The notes under the pieces are model-generated. The model saw only the letters and a list, made by a program, of their open reading frames with translations. It searched no databases and was not told the origin of the DNA. From Paraniabella defluvii (lineage in GTDB: Bacteria > Bacteroidota > Bacteroidia > Chitinophagales > Chitinophagaceae), in contig CP079215.1 in NCBI GenBank assembly GCA_019316985.1, positions 3,472,001-3,536,000 on the forward strand: a stretch of DNA of 64,000 nucleotides, given 5' to 3'. Position 1 is the first letter of the stretch, and each line of letters begins with the position of its first letter. Position numbers and translations under genes: made by a program. This document shows positions 22,551 through 33,484 of this stretch, one piece after another.

Positions 22551-23755
22551 ATGAGTTTAAAGAATGTAATTGTTTTTGCAGCAATTTTAGTTAGTGCTGC
22601 TGGCTGTAAGCAGGAAGATATGCTTACACATACCAACAGCGCTACCCCAGCGCCACAAAACGTCAGCAATATACAGGTGATCAACAAGCCGGGCGGAGCG
22701 GTGCTTACCTATAAGCTGCCCAATGATCCCAATTTGCTGTATGTAAAGGCAAAATATGAGCGAAGGCCGGGAGAAATTGTGGAAACAAAAACCACTTATT
22801 TTTCCGATTCGCTGTTTATAGAAGGCTATGGCGATACCAATGAACATCAGGTTCAGGTAATTTCCGTTGGCAAAAACAATAAAGAATCGGATCCGCAAGT
22901 AATAAGTATACGGCCGTTAACTCCCCGGTGATTTTGGCCTACCAGACTCTCAATCTTACTGAAACCTTTGGTGGCGCTGTTACAAAATTTAAAAACCCGG
23001 CTGTAGCGAATCTGGCCCTGGTATTCCTGGCCGATTCTACCGGTCGCAACGATTGGTATACCGTGAATACACTTTTTACGAAATCTGATTCGGGAGCCTT
23101 CTCTATACGGGGATTCCCTCCGTTACCTAAACGTTTTGCCATGTTTGTAAGGGATAGATGGAGTAATAAGTCAGACACCATAATAAAAACACTTACGCCA
23201 CTTGAAGAATCCATGCTTGATAAGTCAAAATTCCGGGAACTGAGGTTGCCTACAGATAACTGGCAGGGCCACACTTTCAGTGGTATTATACACCCTATGA
23301 CTATGTTATGGGATAACATCTGGAACAATGGCGGCAACGTTTTTCATACTATTCCCAACTCCGGCATCCCGTCCTGGTTCACATTTGATCTGGGAGCCAA
23401 GTATGCTTTCAGCCGGTTTAAATTTTACCACCGTGCCGGAACGAACGGAGACCTGTATAATAATGCAGACGTTAAGAGGTTTGAAATATGGGGCAGCAAT
23501 AATCCCAATGCCGACGGATCCTGGGCTAGCTGGGATTCCATAGGCACATTTGAGTCTTTTAAGCCCTCAGGATTGCCGCTGGGCCAGGTGAGTGCCGAAG
23601 ATATTCAGTTTGCAAGGGTTGACGGCGAAGATTTTGACTTTCCCCTGGGAGCAGGCGCCTACCGGTATTTGAGGGTTAAGATACTACAGGTTTGGGGCAC
23701 ACCACAGATGTTTTATATTTCTGAGTTTACCTTTTGGGGATCTCCAAGACCCTGA
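22551..23755 (+). CDS. DUF4959/DUF5000-type surface lipoprotein
   Basis: About 400 residues with one overlap-type frameshift near 22925. Lipobox AAGC, then an FN3-like domain (VSNIQVINKPGGAVLTYKLP; YVKAKYERRPGE), a second beta domain with SKFRELRLPTDN, and a C-terminal discoidin-like F5/8 domain with WFTFDLGAKYAFSRFKFYHR, KRFEIWGSNNP and YRYLRVKIL. This three-part layout is standard for glycan-binding lipoproteins placed right after SusD in Bacteroidota loci. Confidence 0.8.
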
Positions 23756-23770
23756 ACCGAAATTTTATAA

Positions 23771-24468
23771 ATGAAACGTTTTTATATGGAGCGATATAAA
23801 TTTTTAAATGGAATTATTGCCTGCTGTGTTATCCTGGTAGCCGTTTCCTGTAGTAAGATGGACGATACCTACAGGCAGTTTGTTGTGCCTGATGGGTTAA
23901 CCTACGTGGGTAAGGCTAACCCCGTTTTTATAAATTCCGGCAGGAAAAGAGTGAAGATCAGCTGGCTGAGGGGACAGATCAAAAATTAACTATGGCCAGG
24001 ATATACTGGAATAACAGAGCTGACTCCTGGATGTGCCTGTAACCACCACTAACCCGTTGGATACTATTTCGGTATTTATCAATAATCTTGGCGAAGGCTC
24101 TTATTCCTTTTTTATTTACACGTACGATGCCAACAAAAACAGTTCTATTAGGGTGGATGCGCTGGGCGTTGTTTATGATACCACTTACGAACGCTCCTTA
24201 TTAAACCGCGTTGTTACCGGTGTACGCAAGGCTGGCGACACAGCTATAGTCAGTATTCTCACTTTGGATACTACTTCCCTGGGTACCCGTTTTCATATCT
24301 CAATCGGGCAGGTAATCAGGTTGATCTTTAGTGCGCCGCGATTCTCTGAATGCTCGCCTGCCTGATATCAATACCGATACCAGTTTTACTTATGTTACAC
24401 TGTATAAACCAGATAGAAGCAGTTTGGATACTTTTTATACTTCTTCCGGAATATATCCCAGAAGGTAA
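23771..24468 (+). CDS. DUF4998-type lipoprotein
   Basis: About 230 residues with indels near 23980, 24030 and 24350. Lipobox VAVSC, then MDDTYRQFVVPDGLTYVGKA, a turn typical of DUF4998, the FN3-like ISVFINNLGEGSYSFFIYTYDANKNSS and VYDTTYERSLLNRVV. Repaired frames end SLDTFYTSSGIYPRR at 24468. It is the last gene of locus 1. A start 15 bases later (MERYKF) is also possible. Confidence 0.75.
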
Positions 24469-24607
24469 ATTTGCAGGAGTTGACAGTCCGGTGTAGTATT
24501 GATATTGCCTGCCTAGCGAAACCATTAATAAGGGTGTTGGTGGCGGACATAGGCACCTTAGGATTGTTTTATATCATCGTTTTGTTCGGTTTGCCGTTAT
24601 AATTTTT

Positions 24608-24640
24608 AATATGCCCTGAAATGAATCAGGGCATATTTTC
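24608..24640. terminator. Terminator between locus 1 and rtcB
   Basis: ATGCCCTGA and TCAGGGCAT with AT-rich flanks form a stem usable from both strands; TTTTC follows on the plus side. It separates two convergent genes. Confidence 0.65.
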
Positions 24641-24665
24641 TCATCTGTAAGCAGAAAGCGCTTAC

Positions 24666-26116
24666 TTATTCACCTGTAATAAAATCCTGCCTTTGAGCCT
24701 TCCTGGTTCGTACCGGGGTCCCATCCATTTTCACGATCTTGGGAATAAAGCGTCCCACAATATCTACAAGCGCTTTTTGTCCCTTCATCACTTCTTCGAT
24801 GTTTTTGTATGCGAAGGGTGCTTCATCCAATCCCCGCCTAATAGTGTTACCCCATGTTTTTGCAGCTCTTCTCTTAATTGTTTATCCGTGATGCTCTGCA
24901 TTGCTTTGGTACGGCTCAGTTTTCTACCGGCGCCGTGAGAGGCTGAGTATATAGAAGCGGCTTCTCCTTTTCCTTTTACGATAAATCCCGGTGCCGTCAT
25001 ACTTCCAGGTATAATACCCAGCACATTTTTACCCGCAGGCGTAGCGCCTTTACGATGTACGATCACTTCTCTACCATCGAGTATTTCTTTCCAGGCAAAA
25101 TTGTGATGGTTTTCCACCATTTTTAAAGGTTGGCGGCCTAACTGTTTTGCAATTTTATCATGTATGATATGATGGCATGCAGAGGCATAGTCTCCGGCCA
25201 GGTTCATGGCCAGCCAGTATTCCTGTCCTTCCGCTTCCGCCATGTCCAGCCAGGCCAGGTTTTTTGCTTCCTGCGGTAGCCTTCTTTTACTGATCGCCAC
25301 TTTCGTATATTGATTGGCAATATTGGCGCCCAGACCTCTTGAACCCGAGTGCGATAATAGCCCCAGGTACGTCCCGGCAGGCAGTTGCAGCGTATTATCA
25401 GTTTCATCAATGCTCACCTCACCAAATTCAACGAAATGGTTGCCACTTCCGCTAGTGCCCAGTTGTTTCCAGGCTCGTCCATGCAACTGCTTTAATAATG
25501 GCAGTAATCCAAAAGCCTCATGGTCCATTACCTCGTGGTCGGCCGCCTGCTTAAACTGGGCGCCGCTGCCAAACAGGGTAGCTTCATTAATCTCCCGGGC
25601 AAAATAGTGTTCACGTTGTACCAGCTCCTGCGGATTAATATCAAAAATACTCAGGCACATCCGGCAGCCAATATCCACGCCAACACCATAAGGGATTACA
25701 GCGTTTTCAGTAGCCAGTACGCCTCCAATAGGCAAGCCGTAGCCATGATGGGCGTCCGGCATTAGTGCGCCAGCTATGGCTACAGGGAGTTTGGCCGCCG
25801 TATACATCTGGTGCATCGCGCCTTCCTCAATATGTTCCTGCCCGAAAATATTAAATGGGATGCCTGTTTGATTCAGCGAAATACTATTGTGCTCCAACTC
25901 CTGTTGCGGCAACAGCTGACTGGCAATGGTTCCTAATACCTCATCAGTGCTATAGTCCTGAGGTGAAGCCAGTATGTTACTTAAAACGGCCAGCGCTGTT
26001 TCTTTACTCTCATGTTTGTATGCTTTTTGCATTACATGCATAGCGATTGAAATAACAGGTCCCTCAGGATAGCCTATATTTCTCAATTCTTTTCCGGTTA
26101 AGCTTAATTTGCTCAT
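24666..26116 (-). CDS. rtcB: RtcB-family RNA ligase
   Basis: About 483 residues after repairing one indel near 24840. RtcB joins 2',3'-cyclic phosphate (or 3'-phosphate) ends to 5'-OH ends with GTP and Mn2+; it repairs cleaved tRNAs and splices tRNAs in archaea and eukaryotes. Visible motifs: MPDAHHGYGLPIGG (metal-binding His/Asp, about 119-132), GVDIGCRM with the metal Cys (about 147-153), GTSGSGNHFVEFG (about 220-232), HRKGATPAG and SASHGAGRKLSR, the last with the guanylated His. The repaired end reads EEVMKGQKALVDIVGRFIPK. It has its own promoter with the 23-bp operator 60 bases upstream. A two-subfamily genome is possible, but only this copy is visible. Confidence 0.95.
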
Positions 26117-26175
26117 AAAATATTTTTTTAAACGGAAGTATATCCCGTTCCTTGATAATGTAAAATTGAGGTATT

Positions 26176-26198
26176 ACTGTGCAATGTTTTTGCACAGT
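26176..26198 (-). promoter_or_regulatory. Operator/promoter of rtcB
   Basis: ACTGTGCAA-TGTTT-TTGCACAGT is a perfect 9-5-9 inverted repeat. On the minus strand the TTG of the repeat is followed by 19 bases and TACATTAT, a good Bacteroidota -33/-7 pair. Matching sites stand upstream of the RlaP pair and the WYL gene. Confidence 0.75.
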
Positions 26199-26314
26199 TT
26201 ATTTTTTTGTTGGCAGCTGTTGGCTTACGCTGCCGGTGTTGTTCGAAATGTAATTATAGTACTCGCATAGCGGTTATTAATACGGGATGGGGAATTAGGT
26301 AACCCAAATGGTAT

Positions 26315-26856
26315 TTAAACATTTTTCAAATTGATCAATTGTATGGCAATGCCGTTTTTTTGGGCGAGTTGTATCATAGAGTAAGTGCCGCCTGGCTTGT
26401 TTTCTTCGTGCATGTCCCAGAGCGCGAGTAACATAGTATTTTTATTTCCGCCGGAAGAAGCCAGGCTAATCATTTTGAGATTAGTACTTTCCCAAATAGG
26501 AACGTCAGGCGACGGCTCATTATATAAAACCTGGTACGAAATAGTAGTCAGTAATTTTTTAAAACGTTGTATCCATTCGCTTCCTGCAAAAGCAACAGAA
26601 TGTTCTAAAAACTGATCGGGTGGGATTGGAATAATCATTTCGGAGGGTATCCGGTTGTTTAAACAGGCTTCATGAAATAATATATCTCCTCCACATGCAC
26701 CTCCTGCTATTGCTTTGATACCAGGGTAGTGGTTTTTGATTTGGATAAGAAGATCAGCAATGATTTTTCGGACGGGTTTTTCTTTTGAAGGGGAAATCTG
26801 GTTGTTTTCGTTCCGGCATTATCTATCATATGTCCTGAAAAGAGTAAGAATTCCAT
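26315..26856 (-). CDS. SLOG-like Rossmann-fold protein
   Basis: About 180 residues with an indel near 26795. The start MEFLLFSGHMID, then SKEKPVRKIIADLL, IKAIAGGACGGDILFHEAC and MIIPIPPDQFLEHSVAFAG follow the SLOG/LOG-like pattern (SGH...; GGACGGD as nucleotide-binding loop). SLOG proteins bind or produce nucleotide-type ligands and often sit in conflict systems. It lies between rtcB and nrtR and is co-directional with both. Family assignment is by eye and moderate. Confidence 0.55.
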
Positions 26857-26867
26857 TCCGTTAGTTA

Positions 26868-27556
26868 TTAAATTTCAAAGTGGTACCCTTCTTTTATCAA
26901 TTCATGATATCGCTTTTGGTTGAAGCGATAGATAATACTGGGGCGTCCCCTTCCTTCGGGTTTGGCAAGCTCCCCGGTTTCTTCCAGAAATCCATAAGAC
27001 AGGATTTTTTTACTAAAGTTCCGACGATTTAATTCTTTGCCAAGTAAAGCTGCATAAAGTTTCTCAAGATCCGAAAAAGGGAATTTCTTGTCCAGTAATT
27101 CAAAGCCTATGGGCTGATATCTGACTTTCATTTTCAACCGCTCAATAGCCATATATACTATTTGCTTATGATCAAACGCCAGGTGAGGCAGCTTTTTTAC
27201 GGGAAACCATTGTGCATCCTGTGCATCTGTATCTGCTTTAAGCTGCAGATAGGCGCTGCTTTTTATTAAACCGAAATGGGCAACCGATACGATATGTTGT
27301 CGTGGGTCGCGTTGTGGATCCCCAAATGTATATAGCTGCTCCAGGTAATTAACACGCACCCCGGTTTCTTCTAGCAGTTCTCTTTTACTGCAGCTTCCAG
27401 TGTCTCATCTTTTAAGACGAAGCCGCCGGGCAACGCCCATTGGCCTTTAAAGGGTTCGTATTTACGTTGAACCAGTAAAAGCGAAATGCCGTCGCTCTTG
27501 GCGTAGCCAAATACTACAGCATCAACTGTTAACTTTATAGGGGCTTCCTGCAACAT
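26868..27556 (-). CDS. nrtR: NrtR-type NUDIX/winged-helix regulator
   Basis: About 228 residues with one indel near 27372. N-terminal NUDIX-like domain: VDAVVFGYAKSDGISLLLVQRK, ALPGGFVLKDETLEAAV and the repaired RELLEETGV box. C-terminal winged helix: ALLGKELNRRNFSKKILSYGFL and GRGRPSIIYRFNQKRY. NrtR repressors sense ADP-ribose and control NAD genes. It is divergent from the prs-like/nadV operon, the usual arrangement. Confidence 0.87.
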
Positions 27557-27680
27557 AAACGTAAAGCAAATGTATTAAATCAAAGTTAATCTTCGATAAA
27601 GTTGATTTTTTTGCTTAAAAATAAAACAAAATATTTTGTTATTCGGGTTTTATTTTTAATTTGCTTCTAAATTAAGCAAA
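27557..27680. promoter_or_regulatory. Divergent nrtR/prs promoter region with palindromes
   Basis: AACAAAATATTTTGTT at 27625-27640 is a perfect 16-bp palindrome, and AATCAA...TTGATT brackets 27577-27606. Either could be the NrtR operator. A TTGTTA and a TTAATTTG about 20 bases apart could form the prs promoter. Confidence 0.45.
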
Positions 27681-28514
27681 ATGATTTTAAACCTTGACCC
27701 GCAATTTCGTCCCTGGTCAGATGAGGAAATCCATTTCGAGAGTTTTGTATTTGCAGGAGGCGAGCCTCATGTTAAGATCCATGACAATCTTTCGGGAATG
27801 CCGGTTAATGTAACACACCGCATTAATTCGTTTAATGACCTGGGGCTTTTATGTGTTGCGGTTGATGCCATTTCCAGGATGGGGCTGTTTTAGATACCCT
27901 TTTTATTCCTTATTTCCCTGCAGCCAGGCAGGATAGGGTAATGGTGAAGGGGAGCCTCTGTCCGTTAAAGTGTACGCCAATATCATTAACGCATTAGGGT
28001 TTAAGAAAGTGTTCGTGCTGGATGCACATTCAGAAGTAACCCCTGCCTTAGTTGACTACTGCGAAGTAATACCCAATTACGAATTTATTAGCGAAACAAT
28101 AAAATGTATAGGAAAGCCCGTTGTGCTGGTATCTCCGGATGGAGGGGCATTAAAAAGATCTACAAATTGTCGGAGCATTTAGCTGGTATGCCTGTAGTGG
28201 AATGCGGGAAGACCCGTGATGTGCTAACCGGTAAATTATCAGGATTTAAAGTATATGCTGATAACCTTGACGGCGCTTCCTGCCTGGTGGTGGACGACAT
28301 ATGTGATGGAGGCGGGACTTTTACAGGGTTAGCGGAAGCTTTGAAAAGTAAAGGTGCCGGACAATTGTTCCTGGCCGTAAGCCATGGGATTTTTAGTAAG
28401 GGCGTGGATGTGTTAACAGGTTATTATGATCATATTTATACGACCACTTCGATTAAAGAGATACATCATGAAGCTTTAACACAAATACCTGTCAGCAATG
28501 GATTTTTATCTTAA
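27681..28514 (+). CDS. Ribose-phosphate pyrophosphokinase-like enzyme
   Basis: About 280 residues with indels near 27888, 27955 and 28157. The PRPP-synthetase fold is clear: FAGGEPHVKI, AARQDRVMVKGEPLSVKVYANIIN, VFVLDAHSEVTPAL, VLVSPDGGALKKI and the PRPP loop CLVVDDICDGGGTF. PRPP synthetases make the substrate used by NAMPT. In the NARP1 pathway, proteins annotated like this act on ADP-ribose instead (Adps). It is the first gene of an operon with a HAD-like gene and nadV. It is shorter than housekeeping Prs (about 310). Confidence 0.85.
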
Positions 28515-28799
28515 GCCGGGAAATTCCCGCCGACGCCTGCTTGAAGAATATAAAGATACGGTCCCTGGTGATTGCTTTTGACTTTGATGATACTGTTTAC
28601 GACTTTCATAAAAAGGGAAGATCTTGGTTTTGTTGCGGATTACCTGGAACAACATGGTATCCCATTCGATCACATTAATGAAAATCCGCCTTTTAACCGG
28701 TCTGCCAGCAAAAAAATATATGCAAACGCCTATTTGGATGATCGGGCCGGATTATCCCAGGTGTATAAAGAATTACAATACTTAATACAAAAAATATAA
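28498..28799 (+). pseudogene. HAD-like hydrolase, frameshifted and internally shortened
   Basis: The start overlaps the prs-like stop. Frames give an N-part with LVIAFDFDDTVYDFHKKG (HAD motif I, DxDxT-like) and a C-part with DLGFVADYLEQHGIPFDHIN, ENPPF and NAYLDDRAGLSQVYKE (motif IV DDRAG). In related BT0820-like proteins about 25-30 residues separate motif I and the DLGFV-type helix; here they are joined. It is either a real internal deletion plus frameshift or an assembly collapse. Confidence 0.6.
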
Positions 28800-28803
28800 T
28801 TTT

Positions 28804-30255
28804 ATGAATCCACTATTATTAACAGACGGTTATAAACTCGATCATCGCCGGCAGTATCCGGATGGCACTACCCTGGTATATTCTAACTGGACACCCAGGA
28901 GAAGCCGGCTTGAAGGTGTAGATGAAGTTGTGTTCTTTGGACTGCAGTACTTCATCAAAAAGTATATACTGGAAGATTTTGAACGATACTTCTTTCAACA
29001 GCCTAAAGAGAAAGTAATAGCGGCCTACGCCAGGAGAATCAATAATTACCTGGGCCCTAACCAGGTTGGTACGGAGCATATAGAAGCTTTACACGACCTG
29101 GGATATATTCCTATGGTATTTAAAGCATTGCCTGAAGGCGCTTCGGTTCCGTTGCGGGTACCGGTATTCACCATCTATAATACTAAGCCTGAGTTTTTCT
29201 GGTTAACTAACTATTTTGAAACGCTTTTGTCAGCAGTGGTATGGTTGCCTTGTACTTCGGCAACTATCGCAAAACAGTACCGGAAAATATTAGATGGCTA
29301 TGCGAATGATACCTCTTCGCAATCTGGGTTTGTAGATTGGCAGGGGCATGACTTTTCTATGAGAGGAATGGCAGGTATTGAAGCCGGACTTACTTCGGCG
29401 GCCGCCCATCTATTGAGTTTCACCGGCACAGATACAATACCTGCTGTTGATTTTTTAGAAACTTATTACAATGCAGATTCCGGACGAGAGCTGGTAGGTG
29501 GATCAGTTGCAGCTACCGAACACTCCGTAATGTGCATGGGTACTACTGATGGCGAATTTGAAACGTTCAGAAGACTGGTAACGGAGATTTATCCGGCCGG
29601 CATTATTTCTATCGTCTCAGATACCTGGGACTTGTGGAGGGTATTAACTGATTATCTTCCCAGGTTAAAAAAAGAAATATCTGATCGCAATGGGAAGGTG
29701 GTGATAAGACCCGACAGCGGAGATCCGGTAGATATTCTTTGCGGTAATCCACGGTCGGAACATGAGAACGAAAGAAAGGGGGTAATTGCATTACTATGGG
29801 AGGTGTTTGGCGGTGTTGTTAATGAAAAAGGTTACAGGGAGCTTGCTCCATGCATCGGCGCAATTTACGGGGATAGCATAACGCTGGATCGTGCCGTTGC
29901 TATTTGTGAGAGACTAAAGCAAAATGGATATGCTTCCACCAATGTGGTTTTAGGAATAGGGTCTTTTACTTACCAGTATAATACCCGCGATACATTTGGT
30001 TTTGCCATGAAGGCCACCTACGGGGAGGTAAATGGATCGGGTAGAGAAATTTACAAAGATCCGGTGACAGATGATGGTACTAAAAGATCTGCAAAAGGGT
30101 TGATCAAAATTGTCAGGGATCATGATCAATATAAAATGATTGACCAGGTGAGTTGGGCGGAGGAAGCTACCGGGGAATTGCAAGAAGTATTTAGAGACGG
30201 CAAGCTTTTGATTGACTGGACACTGCAGCAGATCAGGGATCGGGTCAGGAAGTAA
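28804..30255 (+). CDS. nadV: Nicotinamide phosphoribosyltransferase (NAMPT)
   Basis: 483 residues, uninterrupted. It makes NMN from nicotinamide and PRPP. Motifs: TDGYKLDHRRQYPDGT, SNWTPRRSR, HDFSMRGMAGIEAG, GTDTIPAVDF, SVAATEHSVM with the catalytic His, VSDTWDLWRVL, VVIRPDSGDPVDIL, IYGDSITLDRA and GIGSFTYQYNTRDTFGFAMKAT. Length and order fit NadV. Alternatively, as in phage NARP1, it could be a nicotinamide ADP-ribose transferase (Namat), which resembles NAMPT. It closes the nrtR-linked operon. Confidence 0.92.
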   Translation: MNPLLLTDGYKLDHRRQYPDGTTLVYSNWTPRRSRLEGVDEVVFFGLQYFIKKYILEDFERYFFQQPKEKVIAAYARRINNYLGPNQVGTEHIEALHDLGYIPMVFKALPEGASVPLRVPVFTIYNTKPEFFWLTNYFETLLSAVVWLPCTSATIAKQYRKILDGYANDTSSQSGFVDWQGHDFSMRGMAGIEAGLTSAAAHLLSFTGTDTIPAVDFLETYYNADSGRELVGGSVAATEHSVMCMGTTDGEFETFRRLVTEIYPAGIISIVSDTWDLWRVLTDYLPRLKKEISDRNGKVVIRPDSGDPVDILCGNPRSEHENERKGVIALLWEVFGGVVNEKGYRELAPCIGAIYGDSITLDRAVAICERLKQNGYASTNVVLGIGSFTYQYNTRDTFGFAMKATYGEVNGSGREIYKDPVTDDGTKRSAKGLIKIVRDHDQYKMIDQVSWAEEATGELQEVFRDGKLLIDWTLQQIRDRVRK

Positions 30256-30264
30256 TAATGTTTT

Positions 30265-30294
30265 AGTAAAGGCTACCTCCTGGCAGCCTTTACT
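30265..30294. terminator. Convergent terminator between nadV and the nucleotidyltransferase
   Basis: AGTAAAGGCT and AGCCTTTACT form a 10-bp stem (loop ACCTCCTGGC) between two convergent genes. TTTT on the left side serves as AAAA/TTTT flank. Confidence 0.65.
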
Positions 30295-31347
30295 GGTAAT
30301 ATGCCATTCTTATATTGATCAGTAAGTCATTAATACGGGGAATATCCGGAGTAGGGGATAACCCTGATTGCTCAAATAATCCGGGAAGCTTTAGTTGAAT
30401 TGCTTTCGCACGTTCCAGTAAATCTTCATATTCAAAATATCCCCGCTTGATGGCCAATAAAAATTCACGATCTGTTCTGCGTACATTGATCCGCTGCTCT
30501 AAAGCTATTTCCTGGGCCATCATAAGCAGCCTGAATACATGCATCATGTTCTTGGCATCATAGTTTTTACCATGTTGTTGATTCTGGGTGTACCGTGTGA
30601 CATTTCTTTGGGCAACCCAGTCCCAATACTCTTTATATTTCTTACAGTAAACAGAATAGCCGTCTTTGTTGAAATATAGAAGACCCACAGGGTTTGCATG
30701 ACTGCTGATACTGCTTAGTGTTACATCATTGGCGCTTTCTTTTTTAAGGATGCCGCCATAGCTGCCATCGGAATTATAAAACATTTCGTAGCAATCTCGC
30801 AAATGTGCCACACTGCGTAAACCGATATTTTCCTGCTGCCAATTCCTGTTTAGCAAAAAGTGCTGAACGGCAGACTTTGATCATCCGCATATACATAGCA
30901 AAAATCCAGTACCGATTTTCTTCCAGGCTCAACCGGGTTGGCCATTTTCTTCCAGTCCCCAGGCTTTTTAATTTGAGCATAAGCATAGTTGGCAAAGGTT
31001 TGCTCACAAAGCCGGGAAAGAAATATAGTCGACTGTATTCGTTCCATCAAAGGATGCCGGTATAGGACACACTCATCAGGCAATGCCAATAGCTCCAGTA
31101 TATTCGGGTTGTTTTTAGCTAACAGCTCAATAAATCTTTTTAGCTCGAAATATACAATGTCATTGGTTTCATTGGAAACCTGTGGTATATAGTCTAATGA
31201 ATAAAACAGCTCCTGGGGTAAAATGAACACTCCCTTAATGTCGGTGTCCGAAGATGCCGTATCAAGACCGTAGGCTTTACTACCAACAATGCCTTCAAAA
31301 ATGAGCCATCCATTTTTCTTAACGCTTTCTATGGTTACGGTTTGCAT
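30290..31347 (-). CDS. RlaP-type nucleotidyltransferase (copy 1)
   Basis: About 350 residues with one indel near 30855. The N-part has the polymerase-beta-type active site FEGIVGSKAYGLDTASSDTDIKGVFI (GS...D-x-D) and NDIVYFELKRFIELLAKNNP. The C-part is helical with QQHGKNYDAKNMMHVFRLLMMA and RREFLLAIKRG-like stretches. This matches the RlaP family (Pfam PF10127), nucleotidyltransferases found with RNA ligases in repair systems. It could add nucleotides to or cap RNA ends. It is 32 bases after copy 2 and shares its promoter. Confidence 0.82.
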
Positions 31348-31379
31348 ATACTGTTTTTAAAAATAATCATTTAAAGAGC

Positions 31380-32081
<702 letters not shown>

Positions 32082-32100
32082 GAAGTAAAATTATAATACA

Positions 32101-32123
32101 ACTGTGCAATAGTTTTGCATAGA
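32101..32123 (-). promoter_or_regulatory. Operator/promoter of the RlaP pair
   Basis: ACTGTGCAA-TAGTT-TTGCATAGA matches the consensus in 16 of 18 arm positions. On the minus strand TTGCACAGT is followed, 19 bases after the TTG, by TACTTCAT, as at the other two sites. Confidence 0.7.
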
Positions 32124-32180
32124 ATATTTTTTTATTAAAAAATATAACCCAATAGACATATAACTTGTAGAAATGCTCTT

Positions 32181-32214
32181 TTAAAAGAACATCCGATGCG
32201 AAAGTATCGGATGT
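32181..32214 (-). terminator. Terminator of the slipin gene
   Basis: ACATCCGAT and ATCGGATGT form a 9-bp stem; on the minus strand TTCTTTT follows. It starts four bases after the slipin stop. Confidence 0.65.
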
Positions 32215-32217
32215 ATT

Positions 32218-33316
32218 CTATTTTTGTGGCATGAAGATCTGCCTGAGCTGTTCTACCAGGGCTCCGTTCCCGTTGACGCTGATCGTGCTGATCTTGTCAG
32301 CGATTTTTTCAACGTATTCCAGTTCCTTCAGCTTCCACAGCATTGCATTTTCTTCCATTAGCTTTGCCGTGTTTAACAGGCTCCTGGTGCTGGCTGTTTC
32401 TTCCCGCCTGGTAATAGTATTGGCTTGTGCTTTCTTTTCAGCTATCAGTACCTGGTTCATGATCTCCTTTACATCCCCTGGCAGGATGATATCCCTGATG
32501 CCAAAGCTTAATATTTCAACACCTAATGCCATAGCCTGTTCCAGAACTGACTGCATTACAAATGCGCCGATGGCGTCTTTCTTTTCAATAGCTCGTCAAA
32601 ACCATATCCGGAAACGTATTCCCGCAATGCCAGTTGAAGCGCTACATATAATTGCTTGTCGTAGTCTTTGTTGTGCAGGATGGCTTTTTCAATATCGGTA
32701 ACCCTGAACTGTGCCCAGGCATTGATCCGTAAAGCGGCCTTATCCCTGGTAAGGATTTCCTGTCCGTTGATTTCAAGCTGTTGCTGCCGGGTATCGGCTC
32801 TTGCAACAAATACCGGTATCGGGTTTTTCCACAATAGTATACGCCGCTGTCAAGCAGGCTATCGTATTTGCCATCTACAAATAACACCGCCTTTTCAAAA
32901 CTTTCAATGGTGGCTGTTCTTACGAAAGGCTGCACCAATGCGTGTTGCAGCAGGCTTCTTTCTATATGGGCCGGGATATCCAGAACAGTAGTATTGACCT
33001 TTATAAAATTATACTCAATAGCCGCCGTTTTCCAGAACGCATATGCTCCGGCCTTTAAAACCGCTTTCAGGATGCCATTTTCAAACTGTAATACCAGCTC
33101 CTGGTCATTTACAGTAAATACATCCAGCATGGCGGCTAACTCCTGGTCTTGCAATAGCAGGTTCAATGCTATAGGAGGTGTAAAAGCTCCCTGACGGTTG
33201 TAAATAGTAGCGGTTTCATTCCACAACCAGTAGCTACCTTCGGTTAATGCCCTTTGGTACACACCATTCTTAAATACGAGCCCGGCTTGGTAAGTATTGA
33301 TTTTTACCCTTTTCAT
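32218..33316 (-). CDS. Slipin (SPFH/Band-7 protein)
   Basis: About 366 residues with indels near 32825 and 32568. The N-terminal part (MKRVKINTYQAGLVFKNGVY; EGSYWLWNETATIYNRQ) is soluble with no clear membrane anchor. The SPFH core has LEINGQEILTRDKAALRINAWAQF, VTDIEKAILHNKDYDKQLYVALQLALREYVS and GFGIRDIILPGDVKEIMNQV, typical of slipins. The C-terminus has an alanine/glutamate-rich coiled coil (AEKKAQANTITRREETASTR). Such slipins form large rings and are proposed scaffolds in RtcB-linked RNA repair, together with a tRNA-like RNA. The tRNA-like units lie directly upstream. Confidence 0.85.
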
Positions 33317-33466
33317 CTGTCTATTGTTTTTGGTTTTAAAACTTATTGATAACAGTAAGCATTCCGGAACGGCGACCGTTACGCGGCGGAGAAAAGCGAA
33401 CTGGAATTTCAGATCATCAGGTTCTTCAAAATATACAACAGCAACAGATACTGTGGCATTCTAATG

Positions 33467-33484
33467 AAAAAGCGAATGCTTTTT
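33467..33484 (-). terminator. Terminator-like hairpin after the tRNA-like array
   Basis: AAAAAGC-ATTC-GCTTTTT on the minus strand forms a 7-bp stem ending in five T. It lies about 120 bases past the end of the permuted tRNA-Asp unit and could end the array transcript or let some continue into the slipin gene. Confidence 0.45.

Noticed and set aside
26868..31347. NrtR, prs-like and nadV as plain NAD housekeeping unrelated to the repair genes
   Set aside because: Not rejected as a possibility, but I did not use it to exclude the block from the island because it is flanked on both sides by repair genes; stated as an alternative instead.
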